Assembly: GCF_006716675.1 (NCBI RefSeq)
Contig: NZ_VFPM01000001.1
Coordinates: forward strand, 1,674,001 to 1,738,000
From: Humibacillus xanthopallidus
Lineage (GTDB): Bacteria; Actinomycetota; Actinomycetes; Actinomycetales; Dermatophilaceae
Length of the DNA: 64,000 nucleotides
Direction: 5' to 3'
Both the position numbers and the translations under genes were made by a program. Position 1 is the stretch's first letter; every line of letters begins with the position of its first letter. The notes beneath the pieces are model-generated. The model was not told the origin of the DNA, searched no databases, and saw only the letters and a program-made list of their open reading frames with translations. Shown in pieces: positions 34,789 to 46,687 of the stretch.

Positions 34789-35807
34789 GACTTCACCTTC
34801 CTGATCCACTGGTCGATCGCGACGGCCACGATGACGAGGACGCCGACCGCCAGCAGGCGGTACTGCTGGTCGACCCGCGCGAGGCTGAGGCCGACGTAGA
34901 AGGCCTGGACGATGAGCGCACCGATGAGCGTGCCGATGAGCCGGCCGCGGCCACCGAAGAGGCTCGTGCCACCGATGACGACCGCCGTGATGCTCTGGAG
35001 GTTCGCGTCGGTGATCGCGTTGGGGCTCGCCGCGCCCGCACGACCGATGAGCACCCAGGCCCCGATGCCGTAGACGAGACCGGCCACGACGTAGACGCTG
35101 AGCAGGACGCGCTTGCTCGCGATGCCCGCGAGGCGAGCGGCCTCGGGGTCGTCGCCCACGGCATACACGTGCTGTCCCCAGGCCGTCTGGCTGAGGGCGA
35201 AGCCGACGATCGCGTAGAGCACGAGCACGATGACGACGCCGACCGTGAGCCGGAACGGGCCGACCGGGAAGCTCGTTCCCGTCCAGTTGAGCAGGTCGGG
35301 CAGCTCGTTGTTCTGGAAGCTCTTGCTGCCGGAGTAGAGCAGCGCGATCGCCGTGAAGATGCTCAGCGTGCCGAGCGTGACGATGAACGGCGGGAGGTTG
35401 ACCCGCGTCACGAGCAGGCCGTTGAGGGCCCCCGCCCCGACGCCGAGCGCGATGCCGATGAGCAGGGCGAGCGGAGCCGGCACACCGTTCTCGACCGCGA
35501 GCTTGGCCATCACCATCATCGAGAGGATGACGATGGCGCCGACGGAGAGGTCGATGCCGGCGGTGAGGATGATGAGCGTCTGCCCGATCGCGAGGCACGC
35601 GATGACGGCCGTCTGCTGGATGAGCAGCGAGAGGGCGGACGGGTTGGAGAACCGCGGGTTGACGATGGTGAAGACCACCATCGTCAGCACGAGGATGACG
35701 AGTGGGCTGATCCACGGGTAGCCGTGGAGCAGGTGCTGCACGCGCTGCAGGGGGCTGTGTCGACGACGCGCCAGCTCCGCCGCAGCGGCCGAGGTGCCAG
35801 CAGTCAT
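34785..35807 (-). CDS. frcC: Sugar ABC transporter permease, FrcC/RbsC-like
   Basis: A 340-residue membrane protein with about ten helices and the BPD_transp_2 signature LTAGIDLSVGAIVILSMMV and GRGRLIGTLIGALIV. It forms a homodimeric channel for a monosaccharide importer. It lies 4 bp downstream of the binding-protein gene and overlaps frcA, so the three are one operon. Confidence 0.9.
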   Translation of the reverse strand: MTAGTSAAAAELARRRHSPLQRVQHLLHGYPWISPLVILVLTMVVFTIVNPRFSNPSALSLLIQQTAVIACLAIGQTLIILTAGIDLSVGAIVILSMMVMAKLAVENGVPAPLALLIGIALGVGAGALNGLLVTRVNLPPFIVTLGTLSIFTAIALLYSGSKSFQNNELPDLLNWTGTSFPVGPFRLTVGVVIVLVLYAIVGFALSQTAWGQHVYAVGDDPEAARLAGIASKRVLLSVYVVAGLVYGIGAWVLIGRAGAASPNAITDANLQSITAVVIGGTSLFGGRGRLIGTLIGALIVQAFYVGLSLARVDQQYRLLAVGVLVIVAVAIDQWIRKVKS

Positions 35808-35811
35808 CTCA

Positions 35812-36936
35812 TCAGCCCCAGCAGATCTTGGAGGCCGCGTCGCTCGTGATGCTCTCGACGCCGTCGACCGGCTTGTCGGTCACGAGGGCGACACCGGTGT
35901 TGAAGAAGTCGAGGCCCTCGGAGGTCGTCGGCTTCTCGCCGCCGCGCGCGATCTTCGCGATGGCCTCCATGCCGAGCGTCGCCATCTTGAGCGGGTACTG
36001 CTGGGCGGTGGCGCCGATGATGCCGTCCTTGACCGACTTGACGCCGGCGCAGCCACCGTCGACCGACACGATGATCGCGTTCTTCTCCTTGCCGGCTGCC
36101 TTGAGGGCGTTGTAGGCGCCGACGGCCGCCGGCTCGTTGATCGTGTAGACGACGTTGATGTCGGGGGTGTTGGTCAGGCAGTTCTCCATCGCGGTGCGCC
36201 CGCCGTCCTCGGAGCCCTGCGTGGGCTCGTTGCACGCGATCGCGTAGTCGCCGCCGGCGTACGTACCGGTCTTGTCCTCGTCGCCGTTCTTCTGCTTGTC
36301 CTTGGTGTCGATGCCCATGCCGGTGAGGAAGCCCTGGTCGCGGTTGTAGTCGACGGAGACAACCTTGTCGTTGAAGAGGTCGAGCAGCGCGATCGTCGCC
36401 TTCTTGCCGGCGAGGGTCTTGTTCGCCCACTGGCCGATGAGCTCGCCGGCCTTGAAGTTGTCGGTCGCGAAGGTGATGTCGACGGTGTCGGCGGGGTCGG
36501 GCGGGGTGTCGAGGGCGATGACGAAGAGGCCGGCGTCGCGGGCCTTCTTGATCGAGGCGTTGACGCCCGGGCCGTTGGGGGTGATGAGGATGCCCTTGTC
36601 GCCCGCGGCGATGGCGTTCTCGATGGCCTGGACCTGGCCCTGCTCGTCACCGTCCTTGGCGCCCGAGGCGATCGTGAGGTCGACGTTGTTCTTCGCGGCC
36701 TCCGCCTGCGCGCCCTTCTGCATGGCGACGAAGAAGGGGTTGGTCGAGTCCTTCGTGATGAGGGCGATGCCGACGGTGTCGCCGCCCGCCGCCGCGCCAC
36801 CGGTGCCTCCGCCGGATCCGGTGTCCGAGCTGCTCCCGCACGCGGCGGCTCCGAGGACGAGGGTGCCTGCGGCCACGGCGACGAGCGCGCGACGGGCCGT
36901 CGTGCGCGGTGCGGAAAGGTTGGAGCTGGGCTGCAT
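35812..36936 (-). CDS. frcB: Sugar-binding lipoprotein, FrcB-like
   Basis: A 374-residue periplasmic-binding-protein-like lipoprotein: basic lead, hydrophobic segment, lipobox LGAAAC and a Gly/Ser linker, then a Peripla_BP_4 fold beginning [18 protein letters not shown]. The overall pattern ([29 protein letters not shown]) is like the fructose-binding FrcB rather than ribose-binding RbsB. First gene of the importer operon, behind the promoter/operator at 36968-37017. The substrate is therefore probably fructose or a related monosaccharide; this rests on family likeness and on the nearby GH32 enzyme. Confidence 0.88.
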   Translation of the reverse strand: MQPSSNLSAPRTTARRALVAVAAGTLVLGAAACGSSSDTGSGGGTGGAAAGGDTVGIALITKDSTNPFFVAMQKGAQAEAAKNNVDLTIASGAKDGDEQGQVQAIENAIAAGDKGILITPNGPGVNASIKKARDAGLFVIALDTPPDPADTVDITFATDNFKAGELIGQWANKTLAGKKATIALLDLFNDKVVSVDYNRDQGFLTGMGIDTKDKQKNGDEDKTGTYAGGDYAIACNEPTQGSEDGGRTAMENCLTNTPDINVVYTINEPAAVGAYNALKAAGKEKNAIIVSVDGGCAGVKSVKDGIIGATAQQYPLKMATLGMEAIAKIARGGEKPTTSEGLDFFNTGVALVTDKPVDGVESITSDAASKICWG

Positions 36937-36967
36937 GGACGTGACCTCTCTGTCTGGCGTCGTCGAC

Positions 36968-37018
36968 TGACAACGTTGTCAGGTCTGGTTATAGAGGGCC
37001 ACTTGCCTTGACGTCAAG
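36968..37018 (-). promoter_or_regulatory. Promoter and LacI-type operator of the frc operon
   Basis: On the minus strand, TTGACG (-35; forward CGTCAA 37012-37017), an 18-nt spacer and TATAAC (-10; forward GTTATA 36988-36993) form a near-consensus housekeeping promoter. A perfect 14-bp palindrome TGACAACGTTGTCA (36968-36981) begins at the expected transcription start, the classical place for a repressor. The -35 box is itself in a palindrome CTTGACGTCAAG (37007-37018). The divergent LacI protein is the obvious candidate to bind. Confidence 0.75.
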
Positions 37019-37039
37019 ACATGGGTTACACCTCGTGTC

Positions 37040-38206
37040 GTGAAAGAGACAACGGTGTCCCCGTCGGAGCAGGGGGAGGTGCCCGGCACAGCCGGGTCGT
37101 CCGGACCCCCCGCGCCGCCCGGGGCCGTCGGGTCTCCCGGCTCCGTCGGGCCTGCCGGCCCCATCGGCTCCACCGGCTCTGGGCGACCCGTCGCGCGCGC
37201 CACGATGAAGGACGTCGCGGCCCTGTCGGGCGTCAGCCTCAAGACCGTCTCGCGCGTCGTCAACCGCGAGGCGGGGGTCTCTCCGGAGGTGCGCGAGCGT
37301 GTCGAGCGCGCCGTCGTCAGGCTCGACTACAGCCACAACGTCCATGCGAGCAACCTGCGGCGCTCCAGCGGGCGCACCGGAACCGTCGGCGCCCTGCTCC
37401 AGGACATCAGCAACAGCTTCTCCGCGAGCCTGCTGCGCTCGCTCGAGGACGTCGCCCGTGACCATCGCACCGCCGTCCTCGCCGCGAGCCTCGACGAGGA
37501 GCCGGAGCGCGAGATCGCCCTGGTGCGGGGCCTCGTCGCGAGGCGCGTCGACGGGCTCGTGCTCATGCCCGCGACCGCCCGGCAGGAGTACCTCCTGCCG
37601 GAGCTGCGAGCCGGGCTGCCGACGGTCTTCGTCGACCGCCTGCCCCACGGCGTCGACGCCGACTCGGTGACCGTCGACAACCTCGCCGGCTCACGGCACG
37701 CGGTCCGGCACCTCGTCTCGCACGGTCACCGCCGCATCGTCGCCCTCGGCGACCTCCGGACGATCCAGACCGCCGAGCTGCGCCTGCAGGGCTACCGCGA
37801 GGCGATGCAGGCCGCCGGCCTCGGCGGCGAGATCCTCGAGCGCGCCGACCTGCGCACGTCGGAGGCGGCGGAGCAGGCCGTGAGCCGGCTCTTCCGCACC
37901 GGCACCGGTCCGCGCCCGACCGCGATCTTCGCCGGGCGCAACGACCTCGCCGTCGGGGCCGTGCGCGCGCTCCGCGCCCTCGGCCTCGTCCACCGCGTCG
38001 CCGTGGTCGGCTTCGACGACTTCCCCCTCGCCGACCTGCTCGACCCCGGTCTGACCGTGATGCGTCAGAACGTCGGGCAGATCGGCGCAGAGGTCGGCCG
38101 GCTGCTCTTCGCCCGCATCGCCGGCGACACCGCACCGCCGCGCCGGGTCATCATCGAGCCGACACTCATCCCCCGCGGGTCCGGCGAGATCCCGCCGCAC
38201 GAGTAG
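37040..38206 (+). CDS. LacI-family transcriptional regulator of the frc locus
   Basis: Up to 388 residues. The first 55 are unusual: a Gly/Pro/Ser-rich stretch with collagen-like triplets (GSVGPAGPIGSTGSG). The helix-turn-helix follows (MKDVAALSGVSLKTVSRVVN) and the rest is the periplasmic-binding-like sensor ending with HRVAVVGFDDFPLADLL. The GTG at 37040 opens the whole frame; the ATG at 37205 would give a standard-length LacI protein with no extension. It faces the frcB operon with a palindromic operator between them, so it most likely represses sugar uptake in the absence of inducer. Confidence 0.88.
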   Translation: MKETTVSPSEQGEVPGTAGSSGPPAPPGAVGSPGSVGPAGPIGSTGSGRPVARATMKDVAALSGVSLKTVSRVVNREAGVSPEVRERVERAVVRLDYSHNVHASNLRRSSGRTGTVGALLQDISNSFSASLLRSLEDVARDHRTAVLAASLDEEPEREIALVRGLVARRVDGLVLMPATARQEYLLPELRAGLPTVFVDRLPHGVDADSVTVDNLAGSRHAVRHLVSHGHRRIVALGDLRTIQTAELRLQGYREAMQAAGLGGEILERADLRTSEAAEQAVSRLFRTGTGPRPTAIFAGRNDLAVGAVRALRALGLVHRVAVVGFDDFPLADLLDPGLTVMRQNVGQIGAEVGRLLFARIAGDTAPPRRVIIEPTLIPRGSGEIPPHE

Positions 38207-38254
38207 CCACCGAAAGTCCCCGGGTACGCCGTCCGGTCCTGTGACGGCAGCCGT

Positions 38255-38329
38255 TCAGACCCACAGACTGCTCAGTCCGATGCGGGCGCCGCGCGGGCCG
38301 GGCGGCATACCTGAGGTTTGTGGGTCTGA
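38255..38329. repeat. Long intergenic inverted repeat between convergent genes
   Basis: Arms beginning TCAGACCCACA (38255) and ending TGTGGGTCTGA (38329), with a further CTCAG/CTGAG pairing inside; the centre includes GGCGGCATAC. It sits between the stops of the LacI gene and the GH4 gene and could end transcription from both sides. The arm sequence differs from the other dyad families of this window. Confidence 0.75.
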
Positions 38330-38376
38330 CGCGCAAGTGGACGTTCTGCCGCGGGGTCTCGTGCTCATCGGACCGG

Positions 38377-39726
38377 CTACCGGAACACCGAGTAGTGGTC
38401 CGGCAGCGCGCGCTCGTAGCCGGCCAGCACCTCGCGCGCGACGGTGACGGAGTCGACGAGCGGGTGCAGGGCAATCGCCTGCACCGCAAGGGATCTCGAC
38501 CCCGCGTCGACTGCGCGGATGACGAGCTCGTCGACCGCCTTGACCTGTTGCGCGAGGCCGAGCGCCGACCCGGTGAGCGGGCTCACCGGCAGGGGTGTCG
38601 GCCCCGACGCATCCACACGGCACGGCACCTCGACGACGGCGTCGGCGGGCAGCCCGGGGATCGCACCGCCGCCGCGCACGTTGAGGATGAGGTGGGCCGG
38701 CTCGTCGCGCGCGATCGCCGCCATGAGCGCGAGCGCGACGCCCTCGTAGCCGCCGCCCTCGACATCGGCCTGCGACCGCTCGGCGGAGCCGTCCTCGGTC
38801 GACTCGCGGGTCTCCTGCATGTAGGTCGCGTTGCGCTCGCGGCGCACCGCATCCCACCGCTCGAAGGCGCCTGCCGGCGAATCCGACACTGCTGCATAGA
38901 AATCCGTCTGCTGGGTGAGGAGGAACTCGCCGCGCGTGCGCTCCCCGGCAGTGATCTGGGCGATGGCGTCCCGCGTGAAGTAGTAGTAGTAGAGGTACTC
39001 GTTGGGCAGCACCCCGAGCGACTGGAGCCAGTCGGTGCCGAAGAGGTGCCCCTCCTCGATCGAGGCGAGCGCCGTGGTGTCGGCGATGAGGTCGGGCAGC
39101 AGGTCGCGACCGTCGTCACGCAGTCCCGACAGCCAGCCGAGGTGGTTGAGCCCGGCGTAGTCGATCTCGAGGTCCGCGAGGTCGCGACCGAGCGCGCCGG
39201 CAGCACGGCGAGCCAGACCCAGCGGTGAGTCGCAGATGCCGACGACGTGGTCACCGAGCACCGACTGCATCGCCTGCGTGACGAGCCCGGCCGGGTTGGT
39301 GAAGTTGATGACCCAGGCGTCCGGCGCGAGCTCCTGAACCCGGCGGGCGATGTGCAGCGCGGCCGGCACGCTGCGCAGCCCATAGCCGACCCCGCCGGCA
39401 CCGGTCGTCTCCTGCCCGAGCAGCCCGAGCCCGAGCGGGAGCCGCTCGTCGACGGTGCGGCCCACGAGCCCGCCCACCCGGATCGCCGAGAAGACGAAGT
39501 CGGCGCCATCGAGCGCCCGGTCGAGGTCGGTCGTGACGCTCACCGCTGGAGCGTCCGGGTGCCCCGCGCCGGCCGCGTCGAGCACGTGCGCCATGACGGC
39601 GAGCCGGCCGGCGTCGGTGTCGTGGAGCACGACCTCGGTGACCCGCCGCGTCGACCGGTCACCGAGCAGCGCTCCGTGGACGAGCGGCACGCGGAAACCG
39701 CCGCCGCCGAGCACGACCAACCTCAT
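38377..39726 (-). CDS. GH4-family glycosidase (6-phospho-beta-glucosidase type)
   Basis: A 449-residue NAD- and metal-dependent glycosidase: Rossmann start MRLVVLGGGGFRVPLV, VINFTNPAGLVT, the metal-site cysteine C165 in GICDSPLG, metal-site histidine H195 in GLNHLGW, and YYYYF downstream. GH4 enzymes cleave by oxidation-elimination. The position after the metal Cys is Asp, where characterised 6-phospho-beta-glucosidases usually have Asn (CNxP), so preference for a phosphorylated substrate is uncertain. No PTS genes are in the window. It is divergent from a PfkB-family kinase gene, perhaps supplying or using the same phosphosugar. Confidence 0.82.
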   Translation of the reverse strand: MRLVVLGGGGFRVPLVHGALLGDRSTRRVTEVVLHDTDAGRLAVMAHVLDAAGAGHPDAPAVSVTTDLDRALDGADFVFSAIRVGGLVGRTVDERLPLGLGLLGQETTGAGGVGYGLRSVPAALHIARRVQELAPDAWVINFTNPAGLVTQAMQSVLGDHVVGICDSPLGLARRAAGALGRDLADLEIDYAGLNHLGWLSGLRDDGRDLLPDLIADTTALASIEEGHLFGTDWLQSLGVLPNEYLYYYYFTRDAIAQITAGERTRGEFLLTQQTDFYAAVSDSPAGAFERWDAVRRERNATYMQETRESTEDGSAERSQADVEGGGYEGVALALMAAIARDEPAHLILNVRGGGAIPGLPADAVVEVPCRVDASGPTPLPVSPLTGSALGLAQQVKAVDELVIRAVDAGSRSLAVQAIALHPLVDSVTVAREVLAGYERALPDHYSVFR

Positions 39727-39884
39727 GGCGCGACCACCCTCGTGACGGTAGCAAGGGGCGGCACCCCGCCGGGCGGCATACGGGCTCGGCGTTGTGCGGC
39801 ATATGTGCTCGATGTGGCGACGCATACAGGCGGGCGCCCGATAATCCGGACGTCGGGAGGTCGCGGGTGCGCGATCATGGGGGC

Positions 39885-41003
39885 GTGCCGCACCACAGCT
39901 TCGACCCGCTCGCGGGCCGGCGGACCGCCGCCGACCCGGAGGTCGACGTGTTCGTGTGGGGCACGGTCTTCCTCGACATGATCTTCGCGGGCTTGCCCCA
40001 CGCGCCCCAGCCCGGCACGGAGGTGTGGGCCGACGGGCTGGCCTCGTGCCCCGGTGGCATCGCGAACCTCGCCGTCGCGACCCGACGCCTCGGCCTGCGC
40101 ACGTCGCTCGCGGCGGCCTTCAGCGACGACGACTACGGCGACTTCTGCTGGCGCACCCTCGAGGAGCAGGAGCACATCGACCTCGGGCGCAGCCGGCGCT
40201 TCTCCGACTGGCACAGCCCGGTGACTGTCTCGATGTCGGTCGACCACGACCGCAGCATGGTCTCGCACGGGCACCCGGCGCCGGTGTCGGCGAGCGAGCT
40301 CATCGGCACCCCGCCGCGCTCGCGGGCCGTCATGGTCGACCTCGCGGAAGACGAGGCCTTCGGGGGCTCGTCGCCGACATGGGTCGACGTCGCCCGCTCC
40401 CAGGGCGCGCTCGTCTTCGCCGACGTCGGGTGGGATCCGCACCAGCAGTGGCCGATTCACGTGCTCGAGCGCCTCGCGCGGGTCGACGTCTTCATGCCCA
40501 ACGCGGTCGAGGCGATGGCCTACACCGGCACGACGTCGCCGCTCGAGGCCGTCTATGCACTCGCCGACCGCGTGCCCGTCGCCATCGTCACCGACGGCGC
40601 CAACGGGGCCCTCGGCATCGACGCGCGCACCGGCGAGGAGGCGCGCGTGCCGTCGTTGCGCGTGCACGAGGTCGACCCGACCGGCGCGGGCGACGTCTTC
40701 GGGGCGGCCCTGCTCGTCGGCACCCTCGCCGAGTGGCCGCTCGAGCAGCGGATGACCTTCGCGAGCCTGTGCGCCGGGCTCGCCCTGCAGCAGTACGGCG
40801 GCTCGCTCGCGGCCCCGGGCTGGGGCGACCTCTCCGACTGGTGGACGGCGCTCGTCGCCGACACGAGCAGCGACGCCTACCACCGCTCCCTGCGGCGCCG
40901 CTTCGCGTTCCTCGACGACATCGTGCCGCGCGTGCCCGTCAGCGCCTGCCGGCGCGCGAGCGCGACGATCGCCCGCCGGGCCGACGTGCCGGCTCTCGAC
41001 TGA
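39885..41003 (+). CDS. PfkB-family carbohydrate kinase
   Basis: A 372-residue ribokinase-fold kinase: glycine-rich substrate motif [18 protein letters not shown], and the ATP/anion-hole signature [16 protein letters not shown] with catalytic Asp. A C-terminal extension of about 60 residues beyond the usual end is Arg-rich. The GTG start at 39885 has a GGGGG ribosome site, and the 158-bp gap to the divergent GH4 gene holds the promoters. Candidate substrates are fructose, a fructose phosphate or a product of the GH4 enzyme. Confidence 0.85.
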   Translation: MPHHSFDPLAGRRTAADPEVDVFVWGTVFLDMIFAGLPHAPQPGTEVWADGLASCPGGIANLAVATRRLGLRTSLAAAFSDDDYGDFCWRTLEEQEHIDLGRSRRFSDWHSPVTVSMSVDHDRSMVSHGHPAPVSASELIGTPPRSRAVMVDLAEDEAFGGSSPTWVDVARSQGALVFADVGWDPHQQWPIHVLERLARVDVFMPNAVEAMAYTGTTSPLEAVYALADRVPVAIVTDGANGALGIDARTGEEARVPSLRVHEVDPTGAGDVFGAALLVGTLAEWPLEQRMTFASLCAGLALQQYGGSLAAPGWGDLSDWWTALVADTSSDAYHRSLRRRFAFLDDIVPRVPVSACRRASATIARRADVPALD

Positions 41004-41036
41004 GCGCTCGCCCGAGGCGGCGGGCCACGACGACGG

Positions 41037-41088
41037 CCCCGGGGCGGTATGCCGTCCGGGGCGGTATGCCGTCCGGGGCAGTATGCCG
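41037..41088. repeat. Triple 16-17-bp tandem repeat upstream of the glycyl-tRNA synthetase gene
   Basis: GGGGCGGTATGCCGTCC is repeated twice and followed by a variant (GGGGCAGTATGCCGTCC). Each copy has the GTATGCC word that recurs throughout the window. It fills most of the 130-bp gap, leaving little room for a leader element. Confidence 0.85.
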
Positions 41089-41142
41089 TCCACGGGAACT
41101 AGGGTGGTGGCCGCGCAACGCACCCCCTCCCGGATGAGAGAC

Positions 41143-44196
<3,054 letters not shown>

Positions 44197-44272
44197 CGAG
44201 GCGCCGGGGCAGGGCCGGGCGCGCGGCCGGGCTCGGGTCGTGGCGCGGGGCGGCACCGGTCAGGATGGTGTC

Positions 44273-44650
44273 GTGACCGCGACACCCCCTGACCTGCCCG
44301 TCGACGTGCTGGCGCTGGCGGCGGTCGACCTGCGCGGGGCGCAGGTGCAGGACTGGAGCCAGGAGCGCGACGCCTTCTCCTGGACGCTGCTCGCCGGCGA
44401 TGCCGACCGCGGGCACGAGCTCGTCGCCATCACCTACGTCGGAGCGGTCGTGCTGCACGTCAACCGGCGAGAGCTCGATGCCGCGGTTCGTGACGCGGCC
44501 GAGGTGGCGCAGTCGCAGGTGGTGCCCGCCGCGCAGGGAGGTTACGAGCACCACGTGACGTTGCGGGCGGCATACCGCCTCGTCGTGCGCTTCTGGAGCG
44601 TCGACCTGCGACGGATGCCCGCCCCCGACCACCTCCGCCGCCACCCCTGA
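44273..44650 (+). CDS. Hypothetical protein
   Basis: A 125-residue soluble protein starting with GTG, VTATPPDLPVDVLAL. Alternating beta-like segments (HELVAITYVGAVVLHVN; HVTLRAAYRLVVRFWSVDL) suggest a small alpha/beta fold. No family recognised. It follows glyQS by 76 bp on the same strand and ends before the paired inverted repeats. Confidence 0.6.
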   Translation: MTATPPDLPVDVLALAAVDLRGAQVQDWSQERDAFSWTLLAGDADRGHELVAITYVGAVVLHVNRRELDAAVRDAAEVAQSQVVPAAQGGYEHHVTLRAAYRLVVRFWSVDLRRMPAPDHLRRHP

Positions 44651-44666
44651 AGACGAAGCCACCCAG

Positions 44667-44736
44667 CCCAATCGAAAGAGCACTTCGTCAGGTGCTTCAC
44701 ATTTCACACACCAGACGGATTGCTCTTTCGATCGGG
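44667..44736. repeat. Intergenic inverted repeat, family A copy 3
   Basis: Arms beginning CCCAATCGAAAGAGCACTTC and ending GCTCTTTCGATCGGG, imperfectly paired. The outer 15 nt match the other family A copies; the inner part has drifted. It lies between the convergent stops of the small hypothetical gene and the permease gene. Confidence 0.85.
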
Positions 44737-44751
44737 AATTCGCACTCCGCA

Positions 44752-44821
44752 CCCAATCGAAAGAGCACTCCGTCGGGTGCTCAACAACTCAAGCACCTGA
44801 CGGACTGCTCTCTCGATCGGG
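44752..44821. repeat. Intergenic inverted repeat, family A copy 4
   Basis: Arms beginning CCCAATCGAAAGAGCACTCC and ending GCTCTCTCGATCGGG, 15 bp after copy 3 in tandem. The centre pairs further (GGTGCT with AGCACC). It ends 4 bp before the stop of the permease gene, the same spacing as copy 1 to its gene. Confidence 0.85.
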
Positions 44822-44825
44822 GCGG

Positions 44826-45677
44826 TCAGTCGCCGGCGATGCCGGTGCGCTCGACGCCCTCGACGATCCAGCGCTGGAGGAAGAGGAACATCAGCAGCAG
44901 CGGCACGATCGCGACGAGCGCAGCCATGAAGAGCTGGCTGACCTGCACCGACTGGGCCGTGAGGAACGTCGACACGGCGATCTGCACCGTCCACGACTCC
45001 TGGTCGCGGCCGATGACGAGAGGCCAGAGGAAGGCGTTCCATGAGCCGATGAAGGTGATCGTGCCGATGGCGGCGACGAAGCCCATCGAGTTCGGCACGA
45101 CGATGCGCCAGAACGTGCCCCAGTAGCCGAGGCCGTCGATGAAGGCTGCCTCCTCGATCTCCTTGGGGAAGCCGAGGAAGAACTGCCGGAAGAGGAACGT
45201 CGCGAGCGCCTGGAAGAGGCCGGGGATGATGAGCCCTCGCAACGTCGAGATCCACCCGAGGGTCGACACGAGCACGAAGCTCGGCACGAACGTCACGGCC
45301 GCGGGGATCAGCAGCGTCGCCGTGATCGCGTAGAAGACGACGTTGGACCAGCGGTAGGGGATGCGCGCGAGGCCGTAGCCCGCGAGGCCCGAGACGACGA
45401 GCACCGCGATGGTCTGCGTCACCGCGATGACCCCGGAGTTGAGCAGGCTGCGCGCCATCGGGATGGCCGGGTTGTCGAAGAGGCCGGTGAGGTTGGCGGT
45501 CTCCCACACCGGCGGCAGCCAGTGGAAGTCGGGGGAGCTGAGGTCCTGCTCGCGCATGAAGGCGCTGCGCACAAGCAGGTAGAACGGGACGAGGAAGAGC
45601 AAGGCCGCCACGAGCAGCGCTGTGTAACGGACGAGTCCGGTCAGCCGTGACTGCCGCCGGCTGCGCACGATCGCCAT
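44826..45677 (-). CDS. Carbohydrate ABC transporter permease, MalG-like
   Basis: A 283-residue membrane protein with six helices and the EAA-loop FPKEIEEAAFIDGLGYWGTFWRI typical of the carbohydrate uptake 1 family. Third gene of a binding protein/permease/permease operon. Its ATG overlaps the previous stop (TGATG), so translation is coupled. No ATPase is encoded here, so a shared MsiK-type ATPase from elsewhere would power it, as is usual in actinobacteria. Sugar unknown. Confidence 0.9.
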   Translation of the reverse strand: MAIVRSRRQSRLTGLVRYTALLVAALLFLVPFYLLVRSAFMREQDLSSPDFHWLPPVWETANLTGLFDNPAIPMARSLLNSGVIAVTQTIAVLVVSGLAGYGLARIPYRWSNVVFYAITATLLIPAAVTFVPSFVLVSTLGWISTLRGLIIPGLFQALATFLFRQFFLGFPKEIEEAAFIDGLGYWGTFWRIVVPNSMGFVAAIGTITFIGSWNAFLWPLVIGRDQESWTVQIAVSTFLTAQSVQVSQLFMAALVAIVPLLLMFLFLQRWIVEGVERTGIAGD

Positions 45678-46687
45678 CAGTCGCCCCTGTCCCCGAGCCG
45701 CAGGAGGCGGCTTTGGCCCACCGCGACGATCGCGATGATGAGGGTGAGGATGACGGCGCCGGCCGAGCCGTGCCCGAAGTCCTGACCCGAGCCGAGCGCC
45801 GTGTAGTAGAGGTAGACGAGCGGCGGGCGCGCATACGGCGGATACGTGCCGAAGGTCGACAGGATGTTGTAGAACTCGTCGAACGCCTGGAAGGCGTTGA
45901 TGAGCAGGAGCAGCAGCACCGCCGTCGACGTCGCTCGCAGCTGCGGAAGGGTGATGTGCCGCAACACCTTCCACCCCTCGGCGCCGTCGATCGCAGCGGC
46001 TTCATAGAGCGTCGGACTGATCCGTTGGATGCCGGCGAGGAAGAGGATCATGTAGAAGCCGATCTGCAGCCAGAGGCGGGCCGTCACGATGACGAGCCAG
46101 TACCACGGCGGCTGCGCGAGGCTGAGCCACGGCACGGAGTCGATGCCGAACCACCCGAGCACGGCGTTGGCCAGGCCCGACCGGATGCCGCTGAAGATCG
46201 ACATCTTCCAGATGAGCGAGGCGACGACGTACGAGCACGCGACCGGCAGGAAGAAGACGGACCGGAAGAACGCCTGCATGACCGTCGTCCGCGCGACGAG
46301 CAGCGCGACCCCGAGCGAGGCGACGAAGGTGACCGGCACGATGAACGCGGCGAAGACGAGGAACGTCACGAGGCTGCTGCGGAACGCCGGGTCGCGCAGC
46401 ATGTCGACGTAGTTCCCGAGGCCCACGAAGGTCGTCGGGGTGACGGTGTTGTAGGAGTCGAAGAACGACAGGTAGATCGACCAGGCGATCGGCACGTAGA
46501 CGAAGACGACGAGCCCGATGACGAACGGGCCGACGAAGACCCAGAACCACACGTTGCGGTCCTGCCGCCCCCGGAGACGTCGACCCAGCGACGGGCGTGG
46601 CTGGGTCTGCGTTGACGCGGCGGTGCCGGTGCCAGCCTCCCGCGCACCACCCCCGCGGTATGCCGTCGGGCCGGCTGCCGCGCTCAG
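45677..46687 (-). CDS. Carbohydrate ABC transporter permease, MalF-like (start uncertain)
   Basis: Up to 336 residues with six helices (VWFWVFVGPFVIGLVVFVYV first) and an EAA loop SPTLYEAAAIDGAEGWKVLRHI. No ATG, GTG or TTG occurs in frame between the binding-protein stop and the GTG at 46552, which would start at the edge of the first helix and give 291 residues. A CTG at 46687 overlaps the upstream TGA (CTGA), as coupled genes do, and yields an N-terminal cytoplasmic tail of normal length. The CTG-based coordinates are given here as a hypothesis. Confidence 0.75.
   Translation of the reverse strand: MSAAAGPTAYRGGGAREAGTGTAASTQTQPRPSLGRRLRGRQDRNVWFWVFVGPFVIGLVVFVYVPIAWSIYLSFFDSYNTVTPTTFVGLGNYVDMLRDPAFRSSLVTFLVFAAFIVPVTFVASLGVALLVARTTVMQAFFRSVFFLPVACSYVVASLIWKMSIFSGIRSGLANAVLGWFGIDSVPWLSLAQPPWYWLVIVTARLWLQIGFYMILFLAGIQRISPTLYEAAAIDGAEGWKVLRHITLPQLRATSTAVLLLLLINAFQAFDEFYNILSTFGTYPPYARPPLVYLYYTALGSGQDFGHGSAGAVILTLIIAIVAVGQSRLLRLGDRGD

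Noticed and set aside
41004..41142. T-box or other tRNA-sensing leader before glyQS
   Set aside because: The gap is 130 bp and mostly filled with a tandem repeat; no specifier loop or antiterminator bulge sequence was seen.
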